DNA from: Massilibacteroides vaginae
GTDB taxonomy: Bacteria; Bacteroidota; Bacteroidia; Bacteroidales; Tannerellaceae
NCBI RefSeq assembly: GCF_900178525.1
Contig: NZ_FXDJ01000009.1
Span: 310,001 to 374,000 of the forward strand
Length of the DNA: 64,000 bases
Direction of reading: 5' to 3'
Of this stretch, positions 8,641 through 16,120 are shown piece after piece. Positions within the stretch are counted from its first letter, which is position 1, and each line of letters opens with the position of its first letter. The notes beneath the pieces are model-generated. The model did not search any database, was not told the origin of the DNA, and saw nothing but the letters and a program-made list of their open reading frames with translations. The translations under genes were made by a program, and so were the position numbers.

Positions 8641-9636
8641 ATGGAATTTAATAATCTTCATGAAGTTCTACGCTCATTGTATGATGAGATGGTACCTCTG
8701 TCCGCCGATATGGCGGCTGTAGCAAAAGGACTCGCCGGATTGGGGGCTCTGTTTTATGTAGCTCTCAAAGTATGGCAGGCACTCAGCCGTGCAGAGCCTA
8801 TAGATGTATTCCCCTTACTACGTCCGTTTGCTTTGGGATTGTGCATTATGTTTTTTCCAACTATGGTTTTGGGAACTATCAATGCGGTACTCAGTCCCAT
8901 AGTAAAGGGCACTCATGCTATACTGGAAAACCAGGTGCTTGACCTTAATGAGTTGCAAGCTCAGAAAGACCAATTGGAATACGAAGCTATGGTACGAAAT
9001 CCCGAAACCGCCTATTTAGTTTCCAATGAGGAATTTGACAGGAAGCTTGAAGAATTGGGATGGTCACCCTCTGACATTGCTACGATGTCGGGAATGTATA
9101 TGGAACGTGGTATGTATCAAATGAAAAAATGGATAAGGGATGCTTTTCGGGAATTTCTGGAAGTACTCTTTCAGGCAGCCGCTCTGGTCATAGATACCAT
9201 ACGGACGTTCTTTCTGATTGTCTTGTCCATTCTGGGACCAATAGCCTTTGCTATTTCTGTGTGGGATGGGTTTCAGAGTACGCTCACACAATGGCTCACA
9301 CGGTATATCAGTGTGTATTTATGGTTACCTGTGGCTGATTTGTTCAGTTCTATGCTTGCCAAAATACAATCATTGATTCTTGAAAGAGATATAGAGATGC
9401 TTGCCGACCCAACCTATATCCCTGACACTTCAAATACGGTTTATATCATTTTTATGATTATCGGTATCGTAGGATACTTTACCGTTCCTACAGCCGCAGG
9501 CTGGATCATTCAGGCAGGAGGTGCCGGAAACTTTATGCGTAACGTGAACCAGACTGCTATGAAAACTGGAAATATTGCCGGTGCCGGTGCTGGTTCTACC
9601 GCAGGTAATATCGGAGGAAAATTAATGGGTAAATAA
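8641..9636 (+). CDS. traJ: TraJ: VirB6-like polytopic membrane protein
   Basis: A 331-aa inner-membrane protein with several hydrophobic segments. They lie at about residues 25-45 and 55-80 (ALGLCIMFFPTMVLGTINAVL), 180-210 (TIRTFFLIVLSILGPIAFAI), 215-240 and 265-285. The tail is Gly/Ala-rich (GNIAGAGAGSTAGNIGG). This is the conserved layout of TraJ of Bacteroides conjugative transposons, which corresponds to VirB6/TrbL. It starts 3 bp after traI. Confidence 0.89.
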   Translation: MEFNNLHEVLRSLYDEMVPLSADMAAVAKGLAGLGALFYVALKVWQALSRAEPIDVFPLLRPFALGLCIMFFPTMVLGTINAVLSPIVKGTHAILENQVLDLNELQAQKDQLEYEAMVRNPETAYLVSNEEFDRKLEELGWSPSDIATMSGMYMERGMYQMKKWIRDAFREFLEVLFQAAALVIDTIRTFFLIVLSILGPIAFAISVWDGFQSTLTQWLTRYISVYLWLPVADLFSSMLAKIQSLILERDIEMLADPTYIPDTSNTVYIIFMIIGIVGYFTVPTAAGWIIQAGGAGNFMRNVNQTAMKTGNIAGAGAGSTAGNIGGKLMGK

Positions 9637-9656
9637 TAAAATTTAAATCATTTGAA

Positions 9657-10280
9657 ATGGAATTTAAAACATTAAGAAATATCGAAAACAGCTTTAAGCA
9701 GATAAGGCTGTATGCTATTGTCTTTGCGGTACTCTGCATTGGAGTTGTAGGATATGCCGTTTGGCAGTCCTACCGCTTTGCGGAGGAGCAACGACAAAAA
9801 GTCTATGTGTTGGATAACGGCAAATCACTCATGTTGGCACTCTCTCAGGACGCTTCTATAAACCGTCCGGTTGAAGCTCGTGAGCATATCCGTCGTTTTC
9901 ACGAATTGTTCTTCACGCTCGCACCTGAAAAGAATGCTATTGAAAGCAATATGAAAAGAGCATTTAATCTTGCCGACAAATCGGCATTTGATTATTACAA
10001 GGATTTGTCCGAAAAAGGATATTACAACCGTATCATATCCGGTAACGTACAACAACGTACTGAAGTGGACAGCGTAATCTGCAACTTTGATACCTATCCG
10101 TATGCTGTTAAAACTTATGCAAAACAGTTCATTATCAGGTCAAGCAATGTGACAAGGCGTAACCTGGTTACATCCTGCTACTTGGTTAACTCCGTTCGCT
10201 CTGACAATAACCCACAAGGCTTTACAATAGAAAAATTTGCGGTGTTAGAAAACAAGGATATTGAAGTTATAGAACGCTGA
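9657..10280 (+). CDS. traK: TraK: VirB8-like conjugation protein
   Basis: A 207-aa bitopic protein. A short cytoplasmic head (MEFKTLRNIENSFKQIRLYA) leads into one membrane segment at about residues 17-38 (IVFAVLCIGVVGYAVW). The periplasmic domain includes REHIRRFHELFFTLAP and TRRNLVTSCYLVN, motifs usual for TraK. VirB8-like proteins nucleate the inner-membrane part of the channel. It lies 20 bp after traJ and is followed by an extra gene not normally found before traL. Confidence 0.9.
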   Translation: MEFKTLRNIENSFKQIRLYAIVFAVLCIGVVGYAVWQSYRFAEEQRQKVYVLDNGKSLMLALSQDASINRPVEAREHIRRFHELFFTLAPEKNAIESNMKRAFNLADKSAFDYYKDLSEKGYYNRIISGNVQQRTEVDSVICNFDTYPYAVKTYAKQFIIRSSNVTRRNLVTSCYLVNSVRSDNNPQGFTIEKFAVLENKDIEVIER

Positions 10281-10291
10281 AGATTAAGCAC

Positions 10292-10729
10292 ATGAAACAC
10301 TTACTTGATTTAGACACGTTCGTGAAAACCCTTATTGATAAAGGATACTCTGGTTTTTTTCATACTGAAAGTTCTTATGCAGGCAAATTAAAGGATAGCA
10401 TCAGTGAATTTTTGGAGGCTTGGGGCAAAGGCAAAGAAGCACCATTAGTAGCAAGCCATTTGCATCTATCTACATATCTCGAATGGAATGGTGAAAACAA
10501 GCCAAAGATTGAATGTGATATGTGGGTAAAATACGAGAATGGGAAATTTGATTTACAGGAAACGGAAATGTATGTAAGAAGAATAGATCCTTATGGACAA
10601 CTATTGAAGCAATCTAAGCTAACCAACTTTACAACAAGCTCGTTTCCCATGATAAAAGAAGCCATTTCCCAGGTGACTGAAAAACCTAAAGAACATATCT
10701 CTTCCTGCAAAAGAGGGTTCAGAATGTAA
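10292..10729 (+). CDS. Uncharacterised protein inserted between traK and traL
   Basis: A 145-aa soluble protein with no family recognised. It has no signal peptide or membrane segment. The N-terminal half is mixed alpha helix (LDTFVKTLIDKGYSGFFHTE). The middle is Trp/Tyr-rich and looks beta-stranded (TYLEWNGENKPKIECDMWVK then YVRRIDPYGQLLKQ), with a basic C-terminus (SSCKRGFRM). It is read in the same direction, 11 bp after traK and 20 bp before traL, so it should be co-transcribed with the pore genes. It may be an accessory, entry-exclusion or regulatory factor; nothing in the sequence decides. Confidence 0.65.
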   Translation: MKHLLDLDTFVKTLIDKGYSGFFHTESSYAGKLKDSISEFLEAWGKGKEAPLVASHLHLSTYLEWNGENKPKIECDMWVKYENGKFDLQETEMYVRRIDPYGQLLKQSKLTNFTTSSFPMIKEAISQVTEKPKEHISSCKRGFRM

Positions 10730-10749
10730 TAACCTCAAATAATTAAAGT

Positions 10750-11043
10750 ATGAAAAAACTAAGGGAAAGATTGGATAATTGGTTTAACAAACTTGATGAA
10801 CGTTGGCGGTCGTTGCCTGTAAAGAGACAACATAAATATACGCTGCTTTTTTTTATGGGCTATCTGCTTTTAACGGTTATCGTCATCGCAAAAGTTTGGT
10901 TCGACACCTCTAAGCCTAATCCCACTATAGAGATCAGACATATCGAAAATCCAGTTATACAGAAAAAGAAATCCGAGACGGGAGGATTGGATTCATTGTC
11001 AAACATTTTAAAAGAAAAGTTTTATGAAAGAAAATGGAAATAA
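10750..11043 (+). CDS. traL: TraL: DUF3989 conjugative transposon protein
   Basis: A 97-aa bitopic inner-membrane protein. The basic cytoplasmic head LRERLDNWFNKLDERWRSLP precedes the RQHKYTLLFFMGYLLLTVIVI membrane segment (residues about 26-47), with a short periplasmic tail. This is the DUF3989/TraL layout. The 3' end overlaps the traM start by 20 bp in another frame, which implies coupled translation. Confidence 0.85.
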   Translation: MKKLRERLDNWFNKLDERWRSLPVKRQHKYTLLFFMGYLLLTVIVIAKVWFDTSKPNPTIEIRHIENPVIQKKKSETGGLDSLSNILKEKFYERKWK

Positions 11044-12373
11044 AAAATTGGGAGTTCGGGTTACGGAAGGTACCCCGAATGAAAACCCTGATGTATTGCA
11101 GGACAATGCACAGAATAAGACTGAAAAGTTGAAGAAACCAATCATATTTGGTTTGATGGGAATCGTGTTTGTTGGCTGTATGTGGCTCATATTTAAACCA
11201 TCAGAAGATAAAAACAAGATAGAGGATATTGGTTTAAACGATGCTGTACCACAGGCTACGGATGCAGGTTTACAGTCGGACAAACAGAAAGCTTATGAGC
11301 TGGAAATGTTGGAGCAGAAAAATCAGGAAAAGCGTAATGGGTTGACCACATTAGCTGATTATTGGAATACAGATTCAGCAAACTCCATGGAACCAGATCT
11401 TTCTGAAGAGGCACAGGGAAATACGGGTTTATTCAGTGGTAATCAACGTAGAGGAAGTAATCCTGCACTAAATAGTTATCAAAATGCTCAAAGCGTTCTC
11501 GGTTCGTTCTATAATGAACCCAACTATGAAACACAGGAACTTCGCAAACAATTAGACGAACTGAAACAGCAATTAGCAGAAAAAGACGTGGTGGCACCCG
11601 ATCCGGTCGAAACCCAATTGGCACTTATGGAAAAGTCCTACCAGATGGCTGCGAAGTATCTACCGACCAATACTCCCTCTCAGCCTACAACTGTCGTTCC
11701 CGGTTCTGAACTTCCGACAACAATACCTGCATCATCATCTACTACTCAAAAAGAACATTTTGTAGCATTTACACCTGTCAAAAAAAGTGCTGTGTCAGCA
11801 TTGTACAGAGAGCCAACAGATAGTGCATTTCTGGCAAATTGGAGTGAAACCCGAAATCGAGGATTTTACACCGCAGGTGTTTCAGAGCAGGTAATACAGC
11901 CAAAAAACAGTATTCGTGCTGTAGTACAGGAAACACAGGTAGTAACCGGAGAAACTGGTGTTCGTGTTCGCATATTAGAAGATGCGAAAACTCCGAACCG
12001 TACCATTCCAAAAGGAACGGTGTTAACGGCTACTGCAAAATTCCTAAATGGAAGATTGCAATTAAAGGTGACTTCAGTAGAACTGGAAGGAAACATTATC
12101 CCTGTAGATATCACCATATACGATATTGATGGTCAACAGGGACTATATGTACCTTATTCTCCTGAAATGAATGCCCTGACGGAAATAGCAGCTAACATGA
12201 GCCAGACTTCAGGTACGAGTATTATGATGACACGTTCGGCAGGTCAGCAGGTAGCAGGCGATTTGAGTCGTGGTGTGGTACAAGGAGTTTCCGGTTATTT
12301 CTCTAAGAAAGTCAGGACGCCTAAAGTAACGTTGAAGGCTGGACATCAGGTGTTTCTTGTGTCTAAAAGCTAA
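11024..12373 (+). CDS. traM: TraM: VirB10-like conjugation protein
   Basis: A 449-aa protein. The cytoplasmic head is followed by one membrane segment at about residues 41-58 (IIFGLMGIVFVGCMWLIF), a long Gln/Pro-rich periplasmic linker with a coiled-coil stretch (QELRKQLDELKQQLAEKD), and a C-terminal TraM domain. That domain includes AVVQETQVVTGETGVRVRI, NRTIPKGTVLTATA and VPYSPEMNALTEIA. VirB10-like proteins bridge the inner membrane and the outer-membrane core of the channel. Length and order are normal. Confidence 0.92.
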   Translation: MKENGNKKLGVRVTEGTPNENPDVLQDNAQNKTEKLKKPIIFGLMGIVFVGCMWLIFKPSEDKNKIEDIGLNDAVPQATDAGLQSDKQKAYELEMLEQKNQEKRNGLTTLADYWNTDSANSMEPDLSEEAQGNTGLFSGNQRRGSNPALNSYQNAQSVLGSFYNEPNYETQELRKQLDELKQQLAEKDVVAPDPVETQLALMEKSYQMAAKYLPTNTPSQPTTVVPGSELPTTIPASSSTTQKEHFVAFTPVKKSAVSALYREPTDSAFLANWSETRNRGFYTAGVSEQVIQPKNSIRAVVQETQVVTGETGVRVRILEDAKTPNRTIPKGTVLTATAKFLNGRLQLKVTSVELEGNIIPVDITIYDIDGQQGLYVPYSPEMNALTEIAANMSQTSGTSIMMTRSAGQQVAGDLSRGVVQGVSGYFSKKVRTPKVTLKAGHQVFLVSKS

Positions 12374-12400
12374 TAAATCAAAAAATATAAAGATTAAAAT

Positions 12401-13300
12401 ATGAAAACGATAATTAAAAGTATGCTGATGTTAACCTGTTTGGTTGGACTGATCGGCAAAAGCCAGGCACAAAATGCCAATAACACATCCAAATTAGCAA
12501 TGGGTAAAGTAGAACCTTATCAAATGGAAGTAACCTATACTAAAACCTCGCATTTGATATTTCCAGCGGCTATTCGTTACGTGGATTTGGGAAGCGAGTA
12601 TCTGATAGCGGGTAAAGCAGAAGATGCCGAAAATGTATTGCGTATAAAGGCTACCGTACGTGATTTTGAAGAAGAAACGAATTTTTCGGTGATTACCGAA
12701 GACGGCCGTTTCTACAACTTCAATGTCTTTTATAGTTCATACCCATCGTCATTAAATTATGACTTGTTGACCATGCAGAAACAACTTAGCCGGGAAAATG
12801 AAAATGATGTATTATTTGAAGAGTTGGGTAAGAACTCTCCATCATTGGCGGGGTTGCTGTTGGAAACTATTTACAATAAGGACAAGAGGATCATCAAACA
12901 TATCGGGTCAAAAAGCTACGGCATACAGTTTTTGTTGAAAGGGGTTTATATCCATAATGGTAAGTTTTATTTCCATACTGAACTACGAAATAAGAGTAAT
13001 GTTCCGTTTCAGATTGATTTTGTGAATTTCAAAATTGTGGATAAGAAGATTGCAAAACGTACCGTAATACAAGAAAAACCAATGAAGCCACTACGCATAT
13101 ACAAGCCTCTTGACGAAATTATTGGTAATACTACGGAGCAAAACGTATTCCTATTGGATCAGTTTACAATTACGGATGATAAAGTGCTATTGATTGAGAT
13201 TTTCGAGAAAAACGGAGGCAGACATCAGGTTTTGCAAATAGAAAATTCCGATCTGGTAAATGCAAGACTTATCAATACGATGCATCTCAAAATTAACTAA
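12401..13300 (+). CDS. traN: TraN: VirB9-like conjugation protein
   Basis: A 299-aa periplasmic or outer-membrane-associated protein. Its signal peptide ends SQAQ (residue about 24). It contains TKTSHLIFPAAIRYVDLGS, the conserved N-terminal TraN/DUF4138 segment, and later ISLAND-like strands FLLKGVYIHNGKFYFHTELR. VirB9-like TraN forms the outer core with TraM and TraO. It lies 27 bp after traM and 16 bp before traO. Confidence 0.92.
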   Translation: MKTIIKSMLMLTCLVGLIGKSQAQNANNTSKLAMGKVEPYQMEVTYTKTSHLIFPAAIRYVDLGSEYLIAGKAEDAENVLRIKATVRDFEEETNFSVITEDGRFYNFNVFYSSYPSSLNYDLLTMQKQLSRENENDVLFEELGKNSPSLAGLLLETIYNKDKRIIKHIGSKSYGIQFLLKGVYIHNGKFYFHTELRNKSNVPFQIDFVNFKIVDKKIAKRTVIQEKPMKPLRIYKPLDEIIGNTTEQNVFLLDQFTITDDKVLLIEIFEKNGGRHQVLQIENSDLVNARLINTMHLKIN

Positions 13301-13316
13301 TCAAAAAAATAAGGCA

Positions 13317-13877
13317 ATGAAATATTATATATATACAGTGATATTGATACTTATCGGTATCACATCGGCAAACGCACAGCGGATGGTACCCAAACAAAAA
13401 GCACTTGAAGTAAGTGCTGGAATATTATCAGATGATAAAATTGGAAATGACTACTATATAAATCTGGCAATGACAGTAAACGGTAAAAACGGAAATTACT
13501 GGCTATGGGCACTGGAATATAACCATGAATATTCTAATTACAAAGAGCTTGAAATACCTGTTGAGACCTATATGGCCGAAGGAGGATACAGTCTTCGGCT
13601 GTTGGGAAACTTCCGAAAAAGTATCAACCTAAACGCAACACTCAACGGAGTTATTGGCTACGAAACATTTAACCGTGGAAAGGAAATGCTTTTTGATGGA
13701 GCCGAAATACTGAACGAAGAAAGTTTTGTCTATGGAGCCGGAGGACGTTTGTCTTTGGAAACCTATTTGTCCGATCGCTTTGTATTACTGATACAAGGTC
13801 GTACTAAAGTGCTTTGGAATACATCAAGGGACCAGTTCCGACCATCAGCGGGAATTGGATTAAGGTTTAACTTTTAA
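13317..13877 (+). CDS. traO: TraO: conjugative transposon outer-membrane-type protein
   Basis: A 186-aa exported protein with signal peptide MKYYIYTVILILIGITSANA. It is rich in alternating hydrophobic strands (YYINLAMTVNGKNGNYWLWA, FVLLIQGRTKVLW) and ends in Phe (GIGLRFNF), the typical C-terminus of an outer-membrane beta-barrel. The ATG at 13317 is chosen because it gives the signal peptide; an earlier in-frame start at 13260 lies inside traN. TraO family members form part of the outer-membrane complex. Confidence 0.88.
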   Translation: MKYYIYTVILILIGITSANAQRMVPKQKALEVSAGILSDDKIGNDYYINLAMTVNGKNGNYWLWALEYNHEYSNYKELEIPVETYMAEGGYSLRLLGNFRKSINLNATLNGVIGYETFNRGKEMLFDGAEILNEESFVYGAGGRLSLETYLSDRFVLLIQGRTKVLWNTSRDQFRPSAGIGLRFNF

Positions 13878-13888
13878 AACATAAAACT

Positions 13889-14335
13889 ATGATAGTAATT
13901 TTCAATAAATTCAGAATAGGATTGTTTCCACTTCATATTTTGCTGGCAATCCTGATAGGATCAATAACTTTGAGCTCCTGCGATAAAGAAGAGCTGGAAA
14001 TACAACAAGATTATCCATTTGACGTAAATGTAATGCCAGTTCCTTCTGAAGTAGCGAATGGTCAAACTGTGGAAATCCGTGTTACAATACAGCGTACAGG
14101 AAATTACAGAAATAACGCTTACTACATTCGGTATTTTCAGTTTGACGGACAGGGGGCACTTCGTTACTACAATGAACCGCCTTATATGCCTAATGATTTG
14201 TACCAATTACCACAAACGCAGTTTCGGTTGTATTATACTTCAGCCTCGACGGTATCCCAATCTTTCGATATATGGATATCTGACAGCTTTGGAAACGAAA
14301 AACAGATAAGTTTTCAGTTTAATAGTAGTGATTAA
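13889..14335 (+). CDS. traQ: TraQ: DUF3872 lipoprotein of the conjugative element
   Basis: A 148-aa exported protein. The N-terminal hydrophobic segment ends in a lipobox ITLSSC (Cys at about residue 30), followed by DKEELEIQQDYPFDV, the start of the DUF3872/TraQ domain, a beta-sandwich-like fold. It should be anchored to a membrane on the periplasmic side. It follows traO directly; the primase gene traP, which usually sits between traO and traQ, is absent. A terminator follows. Confidence 0.87.
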   Translation: MIVIFNKFRIGLFPLHILLAILIGSITLSSCDKEELEIQQDYPFDVNVMPVPSEVANGQTVEIRVTIQRTGNYRNNAYYIRYFQFDGQGALRYYNEPPYMPNDLYQLPQTQFRLYYTSASTVSQSFDIWISDSFGNEKQISFQFNSSD

Positions 14336-14360
14336 AGGGTTTGTTAACTATTCAATTTAC

Positions 14361-14392
14361 AACGACTTACCTTTCGGTAGGTCGTTTTTTAT
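14361..14392 (+). terminator. Rho-independent terminator after traQ
   Basis: A stem ACGACTTACC / GGTAGGTCGT (one GU pair) with loop TTTC is followed by six T residues. It ends the mating-pore operon. Confidence 0.92.
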
Positions 14393-14464
14393 TTACTGTT
14401 AATTTGTATATGGTTTCATCAATATTTGCTAAATTTATCTTCATGATATTGAAATAGATTGATT

Positions 14465-14746
14465 ATGGAAACATTGGTTTTAGGTATAATAGCATTGGTC
14501 TTTGGGCTTGGTCTTCGTTACTGGATCAATCGTCGCAAATTTTATAGAAGAAGCTCTACAGGAGCAGAGGGATTCTCAAGTTATGAAAAGTCTGTTGTAA
14601 TTTCTTTTATTGAACGTATAGGAAAACTAGCAAGCATCGTACTTATCATATTCGGCATTTTATTTCTGTTTACATACTACGGGTCAAAAAAAGATAAAGA
14701 TAAATCTGAAAGATTAAAATCTAATACTTCTATACAACAGCGATAA
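14465..14746 (+). CDS. Small two-segment membrane protein, function unknown
   Basis: A 93-aa protein. The first hydrophobic segment is at residues about 3-18 (TLVLGIIALVFGLGLRYW). A basic loop follows (INRRKFYRRSS), then a second segment at about 54-72 (IVLIIFGILFLFTYYG) and a short Lys/Asp/Ser-rich tail. The ATG at 14465 is used rather than one six bases upstream because it follows the spacing of its neighbours. It stands alone between the tra operon terminator and the HTH genes. No family is recognised. Confidence 0.6.
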   Translation: METLVLGIIALVFGLGLRYWINRRKFYRRSSTGAEGFSSYEKSVVISFIERIGKLASIVLIIFGILFLFTYYGSKKDKDKSERLKSNTSIQQR

Positions 14747-14843
14747 GCCAAAATCTACCTCTCATAGCCAAACAAACCTTCCAAAAGTATAAGAGTAATT
14801 ATCCTTATTAAATTCACTGTTCACAGCAAAATGAAGAACAGTT

Positions 14844-15152
14844 ATGGAAGTAATCGCGATACAAAAATCGGCTTTTAAAAGTCTAACTCAAGAGTTAGAT
14901 GATATGCTTGAACTTACTCAGACGGTAAGTCAGGCATATGCATCCATTTTCAAAGAAGAAAAGTGGCTGGATAATCAGGAAGTATGTTTGATGCTAAATA
15001 TCACTAAAAGGTCATTGCAAACTTATAAGGATAAAGGTTTATTACCTTATTCCAAACTCAACAGAAAGAACTATTTCAAGCTGTCAGATGTAAAGGCTTT
15101 GCTGGAATTTAATAAAAGCATTAAAGAGGAAAGACATGGAACTACTGACTGA
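14844..15152 (+). CDS. HTH-17 (excisionase-like) DNA-binding protein 1
   Basis: A 102-aa protein. The N-terminal helix (residues about 10-35) is followed by a winged helix-turn-helix of the MerR/excisionase type: WLDNQEVCLMLNITKRSLQTY then GLLPYSKLNRKNYFKLSDVK. In CTnDOT-family elements pairs of small proteins of this class (Xis2c/Xis2d) drive excision and activate tra transcription. That role is inferred from position between the tra operon and the regulatory region. Its 3' end overlaps the next gene by 17 bp in another frame. Confidence 0.8.
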   Translation: MEVIAIQKSAFKSLTQELDDMLELTQTVSQAYASIFKEEKWLDNQEVCLMLNITKRSLQTYKDKGLLPYSKLNRKNYFKLSDVKALLEFNKSIKEERHGTTD

Positions 15153-15423
15153 TGATGCTATGGAACTGGCATCCCACAGAAAAAAACTGGAAGAGCTTAG
15201 GGAAAATATAGAGTTGATACTGCAAAATTTCCGGCCAGTAATGAACGGTGAAATATACCTGTCAGGACAGGACGTGTGTAAGTTACTGCATATAAGTAAA
15301 CGCACTTTACAACAGTACCGGGACGATAAAATTTTGCCCTTCGTTCAGATTGGGGGCAAAATCATTTTTAAGCAATCGGATATTGCGAACGTATTGGAAC
15401 AAAACTATGTGATGAATAAATAA
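15136..15423 (+). CDS. HTH-17 (excisionase-like) DNA-binding protein 2
   Basis: A 95-aa paralogue of the gene before it. The DNA-binding domain reads YLSGQDVCKLLHISKRTLQQ then ILPFVQIGGKIIFKQSDIAN. The overlapping start (ATG inside the last codons of gene 1) points to translational coupling and a fixed stoichiometry, and perhaps a heteromeric complex. This is the expected arrangement for ICE recombination directionality factors. The next unit is a promoter and structured RNA. Confidence 0.8.
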   Translation: MELLTDDAMELASHRKKLEELRENIELILQNFRPVMNGEIYLSGQDVCKLLHISKRTLQQYRDDKILPFVQIGGKIIFKQSDIANVLEQNYVMNK

Positions 15424-15454
15424 TAATCTGTAAGCTGAATAAGCATTTTGATAG

Positions 15455-15485
15455 TTGTATAACATTGTGAACATTATTATCTTTG
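15455..15485 (+). promoter_or_regulatory. Bacteroidetes-type promoter for a structured RNA/leader
   Basis: TTG at 15455-15457 and TATCTTTG at 15478-15485, separated by 20 bp, match the sigma-ABfr consensus (TTTG, 19-21 bp, TAnnTTTG) closely. The expected start is near 15492. Confidence 0.65.
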
Positions 15486-15491
15486 CTTAGT

Positions 15492-15678
15492 AAAATATAA
15501 AAATCTTAAAGTGTTTTTGCTTTAAGTCTTGGTACTGAAAACTGGTAATTTTTAAGACGACAAGACAATAAGTAGGAACGCTCACGCTATAGGTGTGGGC
15601 GCTCGCTTATTCGTTGTCGGGTATACCAGTGCCTCAGTATCGATAAGTTGTAGTGGCCTGCACTTTCTTTTTTTTGCA
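15492..15678 (+). ncRNA. Candidate structured RNA (or regulatory leader) of about 180 nt
   Basis: Five nested helices can be read by eye: GGTACTGA (15531) with TCAGTATC (15634); ACTGGTA (15541) with TACCAGT (15624); CGACAA (15558) with TTGTCG (15614); AATAAG (15567) with CTTATT (15606); CGCTCAC (15579) with GTGGGCG (15595). An outer AAAGTG/CACTTT pairing (15508/15661) is followed by a run of eight T. A good promoter lies just upstream, and no ORF fits. It is either a free small RNA or an attenuator leader of the receiver-domain gene that starts 35 bp later. Confidence 0.6.
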
Positions 15679-15709
15679 GTACTCTACTTAATCGAATAAA
15701 TAATTTGAT

Positions 15710-16096
15710 ATGGATACTGACACAAAACAAGACAAAGTTTCGATTGCATTTATCAATGACAAAAGTCCGATAATAGATAAAATATGTACTGATTTATTAA
15801 GTGCAAAATTTGAAATTTTATTCCAAACTGAAAACATTGAAAACGCAATATCTGAATTAGAAGTGATCAAAAAATTACCAGAGATCTGTATTATTGATCT
15901 TGATTTTTATGATAAGAGTATATTAAAGCAACTTCAAAAATTAAGAAACCTTTATCCAACTATTCAACTGATCGCACATAGTGATATTGATGATGAAAAA
16001 ATCGCAAAAGATATAATTGATATTGGTTTTTTAAGCTATTTCTTACTTGGTACTGATATAGATGATTTAAAAAAGGCTCTTATTGATTCTGTGTAG
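15710..16096 (+). CDS. Stand-alone receiver (REC) domain-like protein
   Basis: A 128-aa single-domain protein with the CheY pattern. An acidic site follows strand 1 (IAFINDKSP), a probable phospho-acceptor Asp follows strand 3 (ICIIDLDFYD), and a Ser sits in the Thr/Ser position after strand 4 (QLIAHSD). The conserved Lys after strand 5 is not seen (LSYFLLGTDID). There is no output domain. It may relay or sequester a phosphate signal, or act as a degenerate regulator. It follows the structured RNA and lies before the convergent defence operon. Confidence 0.62.
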   Translation: MDTDTKQDKVSIAFINDKSPIIDKICTDLLSAKFEILFQTENIENAISELEVIKKLPEICIIDLDFYDKSILKQLQKLRNLYPTIQLIAHSDIDDEKIAKDIIDIGFLSYFLLGTDIDDLKKALIDSV

Positions 16097-16120
16097 ACGG
16101 TAAAAATGTTTTCAATTCCT

